Assembly: GCA_021781935.1 (NCBI GenBank)
Contig: JAJXVW010000018.1
Coordinates: 1 to 8,664 of the forward strand
Source: a bacterium
GTDB lineage: Bacteria > Patescibacteriota > Minisyncoccia > Phycocordibacterales > Phycocordibacteraceae
DNA: 8,664 nt
Reading direction: 5' to 3'
Shown: one piece after another, positions 1 through 5,017 of the stretch
How positions within the stretch are numbered: position 1 is the first letter of the stretch
Layout of the letters: each line of letters opens with the position of its first letter
Position numbers and translations under genes: made by a program
The notes under the pieces: generated by a model
Seen by the model: only the letters and a program-made list of their open reading frames with translations
What the model was told of the DNA's origin: nothing
Databases searched by the model: none

Positions 1-1
1 T

Positions 2-504
2 TGGGTGTGCATTATTCTTGCGATTCGCGTTTCAACGCGCGGTCCCGCATTCTTCTCGCAACAGCGTGTCGGAAAGGGCGGTAAGGAATTTCGTTTGTTT
101 AAGTTCCGGACCCTTCTGCCGGGGAGCGAGCACTCAACGCGGCCCGTGCTCCCGGGTGATGCTTGGGTAACCTCGGTCGGCAGTTTTCTGAGAAGCACGC
201 ATCTCGACGAACTACCGCAGCTCTATAACGTACTGCGAGGCGATATGAGCCTCGTCGGTCCGAGGCCGCTCACGCGTCTCTCGATGTCTGCACATGCGGG
301 AAGTCCGTACTATTCGTACCGGCTGAGCGTGCGGCCCGGCCTGACCGGTCTTGCGCAGATCAAAGGGAGGATGTGGTTCGTCGCACACGGCCTGGAGAAC
401 GTTTTCCGATTGGACGCATTCTATATAAAAAATCGTGCTTGTTTTTCGATCTGTACATTCTGCTCAAAACAGCAGTGGTGGTGTGGCGAAGGCGAGGCAT
501 TTAG
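2..504 (+). CDS. Bacterial sugar transferase (WcaJ/RfbP-type), 3' part, apparent -1 frameshift near the end
   Basis: This is the C-terminal catalytic part of a polyprenyl-phosphate sugar-1-phosphate transferase, which starts a glycan chain on undecaprenyl phosphate at the inner membrane. The reading frame is open from base 2, so the start and the N-terminal membrane segment lie upstream. Family motifs are visible in order: RGPAFFSQQRVGKGG, FRLFKFRTL, STHLDELPQLYNVLRGDMSL followed by VGPRP, and RPGLTGLAQIKGR. After LDAFYIKN (about 431-433) the frame no longer matches the family and would run to 583 through a terminator. The -1 frame instead reads FFDLYILLKTAVVVWRRRGI and stops at 504, which is the normal family ending, five bases before the terminator hairpin. 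The switch falls on or just after an A AAA AAT run (427-433). It may be a lost base, a homopolymer miscall or programmed frameshifting. Family membership is sure; intactness is not. Confidence 0.85.
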
Positions 505-508
505 AGCT

Positions 509-546
509 AAACCGTCTGACGCTTGCACTAAGCGTCAGACGGTTTT
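509..546 (+). terminator. Rho-independent terminator of the sugar transferase gene
   Basis: A perfect 16-bp stem (509-524 with 530-545) closes a 5-base loop (GCACT) and runs into TTTT at 543-546, followed by CCGTTTT. It starts five bases after the stop codon at 504 in the shifted frame, which supports that stop as the natural end of the gene. Confidence 0.9.
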
Positions 547-557
547 CCGTTTTCCAC

Positions 558-586
558 TTCACGGCATCGGCGCGGCGGTTTAGAAT
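558..586 (+). promoter_or_regulatory. Sigma70-type promoter of the candidate small RNA
   Basis: TTCACG (558-563, 4 of 6 matches to TTGACA) and TAGAAT (581-586, 5 of 6 to TATAAT) are separated by exactly 17 bases, right after the upstream terminator. Predicted initiation is near 593. The next downstream element is a second intrinsic terminator with no convincing ORF between. Inferred from sequence only. Confidence 0.45.
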
Positions 587-592
587 CAGACA

Positions 593-766
593 CGAGGGCG
601 CATGATCCGGATTCTGACGAGCGGGAGTATTCCCAGGCTGACGCCCCAGGCCCACTCGAGAAGCTCTCGGATAGCCCGGATACAGAGGGCAGACGTTTCG
701 CGGCGCGGGGCCGCGATTTCTTGTCCTCGGGACAGGTCCCGGCAGCTTCGGCTCGCCGGGGCTTTT
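593..766 (+). ncRNA. Candidate structured small RNA, about 174 nt, no known family recognised
   Basis: This stretch lies between a plausible promoter (558-586) and a strong intrinsic terminator (738-766) and has no convincing ORF. The + frame starting at 602 would run through the terminator and into the next gene. Several pairings can be seen. CGAGGGCG (593-600) pairs with TGTCCTCG (722-729), closing the molecule from its predicted first base. ATCCGG (605-610) pairs with CCGGAT (676-681). CGAGA (657-661) pairs with TCTCG (665-669). TCGCGGC (698-704) pairs with GCCGCGA (710-716). I see no tRNA T-arm motif, no SRP GGAA tetraloop core, no tmRNA tRNA-like end and no RNase P core. The size is near that of 6S RNA, but I could not fold it as one long rod. 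In GC-rich DNA some pairings arise by chance, so the promoter-terminator frame is the main support. Confidence 0.4.
738..766 (+). terminator. Rho-independent terminator with UUCG tetraloop
   Basis: CCCGGC (738-743) pairs with GCCGGG (755-760), and AGC (744-746) pairs with GCT (751-753) across a TTCG loop, with C754 bulged. The stem is followed by GC and TTTT (763-766). A C(UUCG)G loop is an especially stable RNA tetraloop. The site lies 62 bases before the next start codon, so it ends a transcript that begins upstream, here the candidate small RNA. Confidence 0.8.
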
Positions 767-772
767 CATATT

Positions 773-801
773 TTGCTTCCGGATGAGTTATATGTCATAA
801 T
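773..801 (+). promoter_or_regulatory. Promoter of the unknown 157-residue gene, extended -10
   Basis: TTGCTT (773-778) and CATAAT (796-801) are 17 bases apart, with TG at 793-794 giving an extended -10 box. Predicted initiation is near 808, leaving a leader of about 20 bases that contains the GGAG ribosome-binding site at 816-819. It starts just after the preceding terminator. Confidence 0.55.
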
Positions 802-810
802 ATATCCGGA
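778..810. promoter_or_regulatory. Possible operator: 7-bp inverted repeat around the -10 box
   Basis: TCCGGAT (778-784) and ATCCGGA (804-810) are perfect inverted copies 19 bases apart. They enclose the -10 element and overlap the predicted start point. The placement suits a repressor dimer, but no regulator gene is visible in the window and the arms are short. Confidence 0.3.
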
Positions 811-827
811 CATCTGGAGAACCATAC

Positions 828-1301
828 ATGCAGGATCTTTGTTTGCCGCTCGTGAACGTCATGCCGCTCGCGGAGCGAGCCTATGGCCGTTATGGCCGTC
901 GTAACGCGATGGCGGTCGCAATCGCCGGGCAGAAGAACCAGACCGGGATCGAGCTCAAGGTCGCGGAATTCGGGCTTCGCTGCGGCGGGTACCTGTCACA
1001 CGAGGCGCGTTCGCATGCGCATCAGGTGCGGGAGCTTCCTTTGCCGACGATCGATCCGCTCTTCGTTCCGCTCTCTCGTGGGCGGCTTCCCGGGTGCTAT
1101 CTCGGTGCCGGAATCGGCGGGTTCACGGCCGTTTTCGCGGTCGCTTCGTTAAACGAAGGGGAGTGGAGCGAGGCAATCGCCTGCCTGCTCTCGGTCGAAG
1201 CGATTCGAGAGAAGGATAAGCGCGAACGGGCTCGTGCGCTGCTGGCCCGGTACATCGCACAAAACAAATACGCCCACCTCGTGTCGACCCCGCTTGTCTA
1301 G
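828..1301 (+). CDS. Hypothetical protein, 157 residues, unrecognised
   Basis: I do not recognise this protein. Support for a real gene comes from its own promoter (773-801), a Shine-Dalgarno GGAG (816-819) eight bases before the ATG, and a hairpin terminator 11 bases after the stop. It is the only gene in the window with a clear Shine-Dalgarno at good spacing. The protein has no signal peptide and no obvious membrane helix. There is a mildly hydrophobic, glycine-rich stretch around residues 90-107 (CYLGAGIGGFTAVFAVAS) and a charged, probably helical C-terminal third around EKDKRERARALLARYI. Four cysteines (5, 52, 91, 118) are scattered and do not form a metal-binding pattern. A 9-base tandem repeat at 882-899 encodes the YGRYGR segment. 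The position between a surface-glycan gene and ribosomal genes gives no functional hint. Confidence 0.6.
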   Translation: MQDLCLPLVNVMPLAERAYGRYGRRNAMAVAIAGQKNQTGIELKVAEFGLRCGGYLSHEARSHAHQVRELPLPTIDPLFVPLSRGRLPGCYLGAGIGGFTAVFAVASLNEGEWSEAIACLLSVEAIREKDKRERARALLARYIAQNKYAHLVSTPLV

Positions 1302-1312
1302 GGGTCGGTACG

Positions 1313-1343
1313 CAAGACCGCAGATGCCTCATCTGCGGTCTTG
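1313..1343 (+). terminator. Hairpin terminator after the hypothetical gene
   Basis: A perfect 14-bp stem (1313-1326 with 1330-1343) closes a 3-base loop (CCT). The bases after it (TTGCATCTTC) are only moderately T-rich, so termination may be incomplete. Read-through could contribute to rplC transcription. Confidence 0.65.
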
Positions 1344-1375
1344 TTGCATCTTCGGCGCCGCTCGTGTAAGGTACG

Positions 1376-1433
1376 GTGGTCGCTATGTCCCCCAGGCGGG
1401 ACCACTAGCCAAAACGCGCTCAGCGGATTGGCT
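1376..1433 (+). promoter_or_regulatory. Structured leader upstream of rplC, possible ribosomal-protein autoregulatory element
   Basis: The 116 bases before rplC contain no gene. A 3' hairpin pairs AGCCAA (1407-1412) with TTGGCT (1428-1433) and CGC (1415-1417) with GCG (1423-1425) around a symmetric AA/GA internal loop. Upstream, GACCAC (1400-1405) can pair with GTGGTC (1376-1381), while GGGAC (1398-1402) can pair with GTCCC (1387-1391). These two pairings share bases and exclude each other. S10-type operons are often controlled by a product protein binding the leader (L4 in E. coli), so a similar role is plausible but not shown. The best promoter candidate, TTGCAT (1344-1349) with TAAGGT (1367-1372), is weak. 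Confidence 0.35.
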
Positions 1434-1459
1434 CGGGCGCGATTTGCATACCAAACCTT

Positions 1460-2074
1460 ATGAAATTCATTCTCGCGAAGAAAGCAGGCATGACGCGCGT
1501 ATTCGGCGCGGACGGCACGGCGAAGGCCGGCACCATCCTCAAGACGGATGGCGTGACGGTCACTCAGGTGAAGAGCGCAGATGGCAAGGACCGCTACCGC
1601 GCGGTTCAGGTCGGCTTCGGCCGCAGGAAGGAGAAAAACGTCTCGAAGGCGGTCCTCGGCCACACGAAGGGCAAGGGCTACGAGGCGCTTCGCGAGTTCA
1701 GGGATGCGGATGCGGTCGAGGTGGGTTCCACCGTCGACGCGTCCGTCTTTGTCGTGGGCGATACGGTTTCCGTCGCAGGCCTCACCAAAGGCAAGGGCTT
1801 CGCGGGCGTGGTCAAGCGCCACGGGTTCCATGGCGGTCGACGCACGCATGGTCAGAAGCACTCCGAACGTGAACCGGGTTCGATCGGCGGCTCGGGCGGT
1901 CGTGCGGGCGGCCGCGTTGCCAAAGGAATCCGCATGGCCGGCCGCATGGGTGCCGATCGCGTCACGGTGACGAACTTGAAGATTCTTGCCGTGGATGCAG
2001 CGAGCGGCGAGATCATCGTCAGCGGCGCGGTGCCGGGCAATCGAGGAACGATCCTTGAGGTAATCGCCGCATAA
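1460..2074 (+). CDS. rplC: Large-subunit ribosomal protein L3 (uL3)
   Basis: L3 is an early-binding 23S rRNA protein whose central loop reaches toward the peptidyl-transferase centre. The 204-residue product has the family's opening FILAKKAGMTRVF (residues 3-15). The diagnostic region follows: GKGFAGVVKRHGFHGG, EPGSIGG (138-144) and RMAGRMGADRVTVTNLK (158-174). Length is close to the 209 residues of E. coli. The loop after GSIG is Gly/Ser/Arg-rich and has no glutamine where the PrmB-methylated Gln150 of E. coli lies, so that modification should be absent. It is the first gene of its block, and rpsJ, which usually precedes it, is not here. The ATG has no Shine-Dalgarno (upstream bases CCAAACCTT). 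Identity is certain. Confidence 0.98.
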   Translation: MKFILAKKAGMTRVFGADGTAKAGTILKTDGVTVTQVKSADGKDRYRAVQVGFGRRKEKNVSKAVLGHTKGKGYEALREFRDADAVEVGSTVDASVFVVGDTVSVAGLTKGKGFAGVVKRHGFHGGRRTHGQKHSEREPGSIGGSGGRAGGRVAKGIRMAGRMGADRVTVTNLKILAVDAASGEIIVSGAVPGNRGTILEVIAA

Positions 2075-2084
2075 CGAAACTACC

Positions 2085-2795
2085 ATGGCTATCAAAGCGG
2101 AAACCAAGAAGGTAACGAAGGCGCCGGCGCTTGAAGCGCCCGTCTACTCAATGGAGGGAAAGGAGGTGTCGAAGATCGCGCTGCCCGCGGAGCTCTTCGG
2201 CGCGCCTTGGCGTTCAGACCTCGTGCACCAGGTCGTGACCGGCATGCAGGCGAATAAGCGCCAGAATCGCGCGCACACGAAGGATCGGTCTGAAGTGTCG
2301 GGCGGCGGCAAGAAGCCGTGGAAGCAGAAGGGTACCGGCCAGGCGCGTCACGGTTCGTCCCGTTCGCCGATATGGCGCCACGGCGGCGTGACCTTCGGCC
2401 CGCGCAATGAGCGCGATTACCGCGAGAAGATCAATAAGAAGATGCGCGTTGCCGCACTCGCGTCTGTCCTCTCGAAAAAGGCAGCGGATGGCGAGGTCAT
2501 CTTTGTCGACGCGCTCTCGTTTAGCGCGCCGAAAACCGGCGATGCGAAGCAGTTCGTCGCGGCGCTCGCGAAGGGAGCTTCCGCCGGGAGGCTTGCGACC
2601 AACAAGAAGAATGCCGCGCTCGTGGCGCTCTCGTCCTACGAAACGAATGCCATCAAGAGCTTCCGCAACCTCGGAAACCTTATGACCGAGGAGGTGCGTA
2701 ACCTGAACCCGGTCGATGTCATGGCCCACAAGTACCTCATTATCGAGAACCCCGAGGCTTCCCTCAAGGCGCTCTCGGCGCGCGCTAAGAAATAA
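2085..2795 (+). CDS. rplD: Large-subunit ribosomal protein L4 (uL4)
   Basis: L4 binds domain I of 23S rRNA and sends a loop to the exit-tunnel constriction. In some bacteria it also represses its own S10 operon. The 236-residue product carries the tunnel loop at about residues 58-106, with KRQNRAHTKDRSEVSGGGKK, PWKQKGTGQARHG and HGGVTFGPRN clearly present. It is longer than E. coli L4 (201), mainly through an Ala/Lys-rich N-terminus of about 17 residues. The C-terminal Rossmann-like part includes RNLGNLMTEEVRNLNPVDVM and KYLIIE. The start ATG lies 10 bases after rplC in an ACC-ATG context with no Shine-Dalgarno. rplW follows after two bases, which suggests translational coupling. Confidence 0.97.
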   Translation: MAIKAETKKVTKAPALEAPVYSMEGKEVSKIALPAELFGAPWRSDLVHQVVTGMQANKRQNRAHTKDRSEVSGGGKKPWKQKGTGQARHGSSRSPIWRHGGVTFGPRNERDYREKINKKMRVAALASVLSKKAADGEVIFVDALSFSAPKTGDAKQFVAALAKGASAGRLATNKKNAALVALSSYETNAIKSFRNLGNLMTEEVRNLNPVDVMAHKYLIIENPEASLKALSARAKK

Positions 2796-2797
2796 TC

Positions 2798-3169
2798 ATG
2801 GCTATTTTCGGATCAAACAAGAAGGCGGGCGAGAAGAAGACCGGTACTCGACGCGTCACGCGCGCAAGGCAGGCAAAACTTTCGGACGGCAAGGAGCACG
2901 ACATCATTCGCGCGCCATGGCTCTCCGAGAAGGCGCTCCTCTCGACCGAGAAGGGCGTGTATGTATTCGAAGTGCCGAAAGCGGCTACCCGCGCGGAGGT
3001 GGCGGGTGCGATAAAGGCGATTTACCAGGTAGACCCGAAGAAAGTGCGTCTCGTGCATGTGCCGGGGAAGCGCAAGCCGCTCCGCACGCGCCGTGGGTTC
3101 GGCGTGCGCGCCGCTCGGCATAAGGCGTACGTCTATCTGAACGCGGGCGATACCATCCAGTTCGCGTAA
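2798..3169 (+). CDS. rplW: Large-subunit ribosomal protein L23 (uL23)
   Basis: L23 sits at the tunnel exit and is the docking site for trigger factor and SRP. The fold begins near residue 39 with APWLSEKALLSTEKGVYVFEV and continues with AGAIKAIYQVDPKKVRLVHV. The rRNA-binding loop GKRKPLRTRRGFGVRAARHK and the final AYVYLNAGDTIQF follow. At 123 residues it exceeds E. coli L23 (100) because of a basic N-terminal extension of about 35 residues rich in Lys, Arg and Thr. I kept the ATG at 2798 because it sits two bases after the rplD stop and no internal ATG precedes the conserved part. Confidence 0.96.
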   Translation: MAIFGSNKKAGEKKTGTRRVTRARQAKLSDGKEHDIIRAPWLSEKALLSTEKGVYVFEVPKAATRAEVAGAIKAIYQVDPKKVRLVHVPGKRKPLRTRRGFGVRAARHKAYVYLNAGDTIQFA

Positions 3170-3187
3170 GCTCGTAAGCATTAACGT

Positions 3188-4036
3188 ATGAAAAAGTACC
3201 GACCTGTAACCAAGAGCCGCCGCACGATGACCACGCTTCCCTACCGGGAGCTCCTCTCGGGCGACAAGCCCCGCAAGCAGCTGCTCGCGAGCAAGAAGCG
3301 CCAGGCTGGCCGCAACGACTTCGGCCGCATCACGACGCGGCACCAGGGCGGGGGCCACAAGCGCCGTTTCCGCGACGTCGACTTCAATTTCGACAAGAAA
3401 GACATCCCCGCGAAGCTCTCGACCATCGAGTACGATCCGTACCGCAGCGCGTTCGTAGGCGTTGCGCTGTATGCCGACGGCGAGCGCCGATACGTCACGG
3501 TCCCCAAGGAGGCCTCGGTCGGGGACGAATTCATCGTGAGCGAGAACGCAAAGGTCGTCCGCGGCAATCGTCTTCCGCTCGGCAAGATGCCGGTAGGGAC
3601 CTTCGTTTACAACATAGAGATCCGCCCGCAGGCAGGCGCGCGCATTGCGCGCAGCGCCGGCAATTACGCCGAAATCATCGCCCACGACGGAGGCTATGCG
3701 CAGCTTAAGCTGCCCTCGACGGAAGTACGACGCATCTCGGATCTCGCCTGGGCGTCCGTCGGTTCCGTCGGGAACGAGGAGCACAACCTTGTCGTGCTCG
3801 GGAAAGCAGGACGCTCCCGATGGAAGGGTATCCGCCCGACCGTGCGCGGCTCCGTCATGAACCCGGTGGATCATCCGTACGGCGGCGGCGAAGGGAAGCA
3901 GGGCCGCGGACTCCGTCGCGCGAAGACCCTTTGGGGCAAGCCGGTGGGCAAAGGCCAGAAAACCCGCACGCCGAAGAAATACTCGAATGTCTTCATCGTT
4001 TCCCGCCGCAAGGTCGGCAAGCGCAAGAAGGGATAA
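3188..4036 (+). CDS. rplB: Large-subunit ribosomal protein L2 (uL2)
   Basis: L2 is needed for subunit joining and peptidyl transfer. The 282-residue product has the N-terminal GRITTRHQGGGHKRRFRDVDF, the central OB-fold part (EIRPQAGARIARSAGNYAEI), and the C-terminal SRWKGIRPTVRGSVMNPVDH reaching to the ribosome core. The functional histidine equivalent to E. coli His229 is kept, but the second histidine of the usual DHPH motif is tyrosine (DHPY, Tyr231). The segment after GGGEG has a few extra residues (KQGRGLRRAK) compared with E. coli, and the tail is very basic. The start follows rplW by 18 bases with context AACGT-ATG and no Shine-Dalgarno. It is the last gene of the first block, ending just before a strong terminator. 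Confidence 0.98.
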   Translation: MKKYRPVTKSRRTMTTLPYRELLSGDKPRKQLLASKKRQAGRNDFGRITTRHQGGGHKRRFRDVDFNFDKKDIPAKLSTIEYDPYRSAFVGVALYADGERRYVTVPKEASVGDEFIVSENAKVVRGNRLPLGKMPVGTFVYNIEIRPQAGARIARSAGNYAEIIAHDGGYAQLKLPSTEVRRISDLAWASVGSVGNEEHNLVVLGKAGRSRWKGIRPTVRGSVMNPVDHPYGGGEGKQGRGLRRAKTLWGKPVGKGQKTRTPKKYSNVFIVSRRKVGKRKKG

Positions 4037-4050
4037 TTCCGCCGGTGCGG

Positions 4051-4088
4051 AAAGAAAAGGCCGCCTCTTCTGGGGCGGCCTTTTCTTT
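4051..4088. terminator. Near-symmetrical bidirectional terminator between rplB and the opposite-strand gene
   Basis: A perfect 15-bp stem pairs 4051-4065 with 4074-4088 around an 8-base loop. One arm is AAAGAAAAGG-rich and the other CCTTTTCTTT-rich, so a T-rich tail follows the GC core on both strands. It lies 14 bases after the rplB stop and 49 bases beyond the end of the convergent gene at 4138, so it can end both transcripts. Confidence 0.9.
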
Positions 4089-4137
4089 CTATCCGTTCCT
4101 CGCGCCGCAGTGTGCGCATAGGGAATTCTGTTTTCGG

Positions 4138-4929
4138 TTAGCGGTACTGCGGCTGGAGCAGGCCGGCAAGGTCAGAGAAGGGGATGCGGACCGTCTGCGG
4201 CCCCGCCGCATAGGGTGCGACATCGTAGGGAGCGAAGAGGATGGCGAGCGTGCCGTTATCGAGGAAGAAATTCTGGAAGTTCTTCTCGTCCGGCGCCGTG
4301 CCGCTATCGAGCATCTGTGGGTTGGTATTCGGCCCGAGATTTTGGGTAAGGTTCGTTCGAGTCAGGGAAGAGAGCGTTGCGAGGTAGGGCTGTCCCGGAG
4401 CGAAGAGATCGCCGATCGATAGCTCCTGTCCCGTCTTCAGGTCGAACGTGAAGGTGCGGAAGAACGTGTTTCCGTGTGCGCCGAGGGTGTCTTCGTAGAT
4501 TGTGAAGATGTAAGAGACGGTTCGCGGCGTGCCGGCAGGAGAAGTGGAGATGAGGTATGCGATATCGAGAGACTCTTTCTTTCCGGACGCGTATCCCATC
4601 ATCTTGATGTCCTGCGGAGTGAGATTCGCGAAGTTGCCCTGGGCTTTGAACTGCGCTATCTGATTTTGTATGAACGAGCGTATCCGCTCGAGCGCCGCCT
4701 GGCCCGCGTTCCCCCGCATGGGCGTCGTGGTCGGATAATTGGCCGCGATGTCGTAGTACTGGCCATGCTCGACGTAGGGACCCGTGACCGGGATACTCGA
4801 AACGGTCGTGGTTGAGACGCTTCCGGACGCGCCGCCGCCCGAGGCGCCGCTTACGTACCACATGAGTCCGCCGAGGACCACGACGAGCGCGAGGAGGGTG
4901 AGCCAGGAGTTCCGTTTCATGCCGTTCAT
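4138..4929 (-). CDS. Membrane-anchored DUF3298-domain (RsiV/PdaC-like) extracytoplasmic protein
   Basis: The product has a short positive N-terminus, one hydrophobic segment (about residues 9-25, LTLLALVVVLGGLMWYV) and a Gly/Ser/Thr-rich linker to about 50. The rest is predicted to lie outside the membrane. Residues 57-150 (YYDIAANYP, RIRSFIQNQIAQFK, IFTIYEDTLGAHGN) resemble the PdaC/RsiV-like DUF4163 region. Residues 156-256 (FFRTFTFDLKTGQELSIGDLF, then NFFLDNGTLAILFAPYDVAP and VRIPFSDL) match the DUF3298 pattern. In Bacillus such modules occur in the lysozyme-sensing anti-sigma factor RsiV and the deacetylase PdaC. No deacetylase domain is present here, so sensing or wall binding is only a guess. 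Met4 (ATG at 4918-4920) may be the true start, because an extended -10 box overlaps the first ATG. The gene interrupts the rplB-rpsS junction on the opposite strand. Confidence 0.85.
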   Translation of the reverse strand: MNGMKRNSWLTLLALVVVLGGLMWYVSGASGGGASGSVSTTTVSSIPVTGPYVEHGQYYDIAANYPTTTPMRGNAGQAALERIRSFIQNQIAQFKAQGNFANLTPQDIKMMGYASGKKESLDIAYLISTSPAGTPRTVSYIFTIYEDTLGAHGNTFFRTFTFDLKTGQELSIGDLFAPGQPYLATLSSLTRTNLTQNLGPNTNPQMLDSGTAPDEKNFQNFFLDNGTLAILFAPYDVAPYAAGPQTVRIPFSDLAGLLQPQYR

Positions 4930-4936
4930 TCTAGCA
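4928..4936 (-). promoter_or_regulatory. Extended -10 promoter of the DUF3298 gene, overlapping its first ATG
   Basis: On the minus strand TGCTAGAAT matches the extended -10 form TGnTATAAT with one mismatch. No good -35 box is seen 17 bases upstream. If used, transcription would begin near 4921, downstream of the first ATG (4927-4929). The mRNA would then be essentially leaderless at Met4 (4918-4920). Confidence 0.35.
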
Positions 4937-4965
4937 AACCGCCTTCCGATGCCGCCGCCGGTTTG
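4935..4965. promoter_or_regulatory. Inverted repeat between the divergent promoters
   Basis: CAAACCG (4935-4941) and CGGTTTG (4959-4965) are perfect inverted copies with a 17-base spacer. One arm touches the minus-strand extended -10 and the other overlaps the first bases of the plus-strand -35 box. A protein bound here could act on both genes. The arms are short, so chance is possible. Confidence 0.28.
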
Positions 4966-4991
4966 ACGTTTTCTCGTCCTTCCTGTATCTT
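4963..4991 (+). promoter_or_regulatory. Promoter of the rpsS-rplE operon
   Basis: TTGACG (4963-4968, 5 of 6) and TATCTT (4986-4991, 4 of 6) are exactly 17 bases apart. Predicted initiation is near 4998, 32 bases before the rpsS ATG. The broken S10 cluster needs a new promoter here, because the preceding gene runs the other way and a terminator follows rplB. Confidence 0.7.
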
Positions 4992-4999
4992 TGGGCTAT

Positions 5000-5017
5000 C
5001 CCGCTTCGCGGGCTTTT
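5000..5017 (+). terminator. Small hairpin with T-run in the rpsS leader, possible attenuator
   Basis: CCCGC (5000-5004) pairs with GCGGG (5008-5012) around TTC, followed by C and TTTT (5014-5017). It lies between the predicted start site and the rpsS ATG, at the very 5' end of the mRNA. The stem is only five G-C pairs, so it may instead be a 5' stabilising hairpin. Confidence 0.3.

Noticed and set aside
504..583. Continuation of the sugar transferase frame to a stop at 583
   Set aside because: It crosses the perfect terminator hairpin at 509-545 and has no family similarity; the -1 frame gives the normal ending at 504.
593..766. Assignment of the candidate RNA as 6S, SRP, tmRNA or tRNA
   Set aside because: No T-arm GTTCGA motif, no SRP GGAA tetraloop core and no tmRNA ends were seen. 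The two halves do not form the single long bulged rod expected of 6S.
464..904. ORFs at 464-769 (-) and 602-904 (+)
   Set aside because: Low-complexity Arg/Pro/Ser-rich translations with no family resemblance. They overlap terminators, promoters and the SD-bearing gene at 828.
1350..1360. 11-base sequence CTTCGGCGCCG repeated at 8619-8629 as a shared regulatory element
   Set aside because: It is GC-rich with a self-palindromic core, and likely to recur by chance in this composition. Positions relative to genes differ.
1298..2107. Minus-strand ORF (269 residues) opposite rplC
   Set aside because: Shadow frame over a conserved L3 gene, also crossing the hairpin at 1313-1343.
2813..3874. Long minus-strand ORF (353 residues) opposite rplW and rplB
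   Set aside because: It is the antisense shadow of two conserved ribosomal genes, caused by GC-rich third codon positions; the Val/Arg/Ala-rich translation has no motif.
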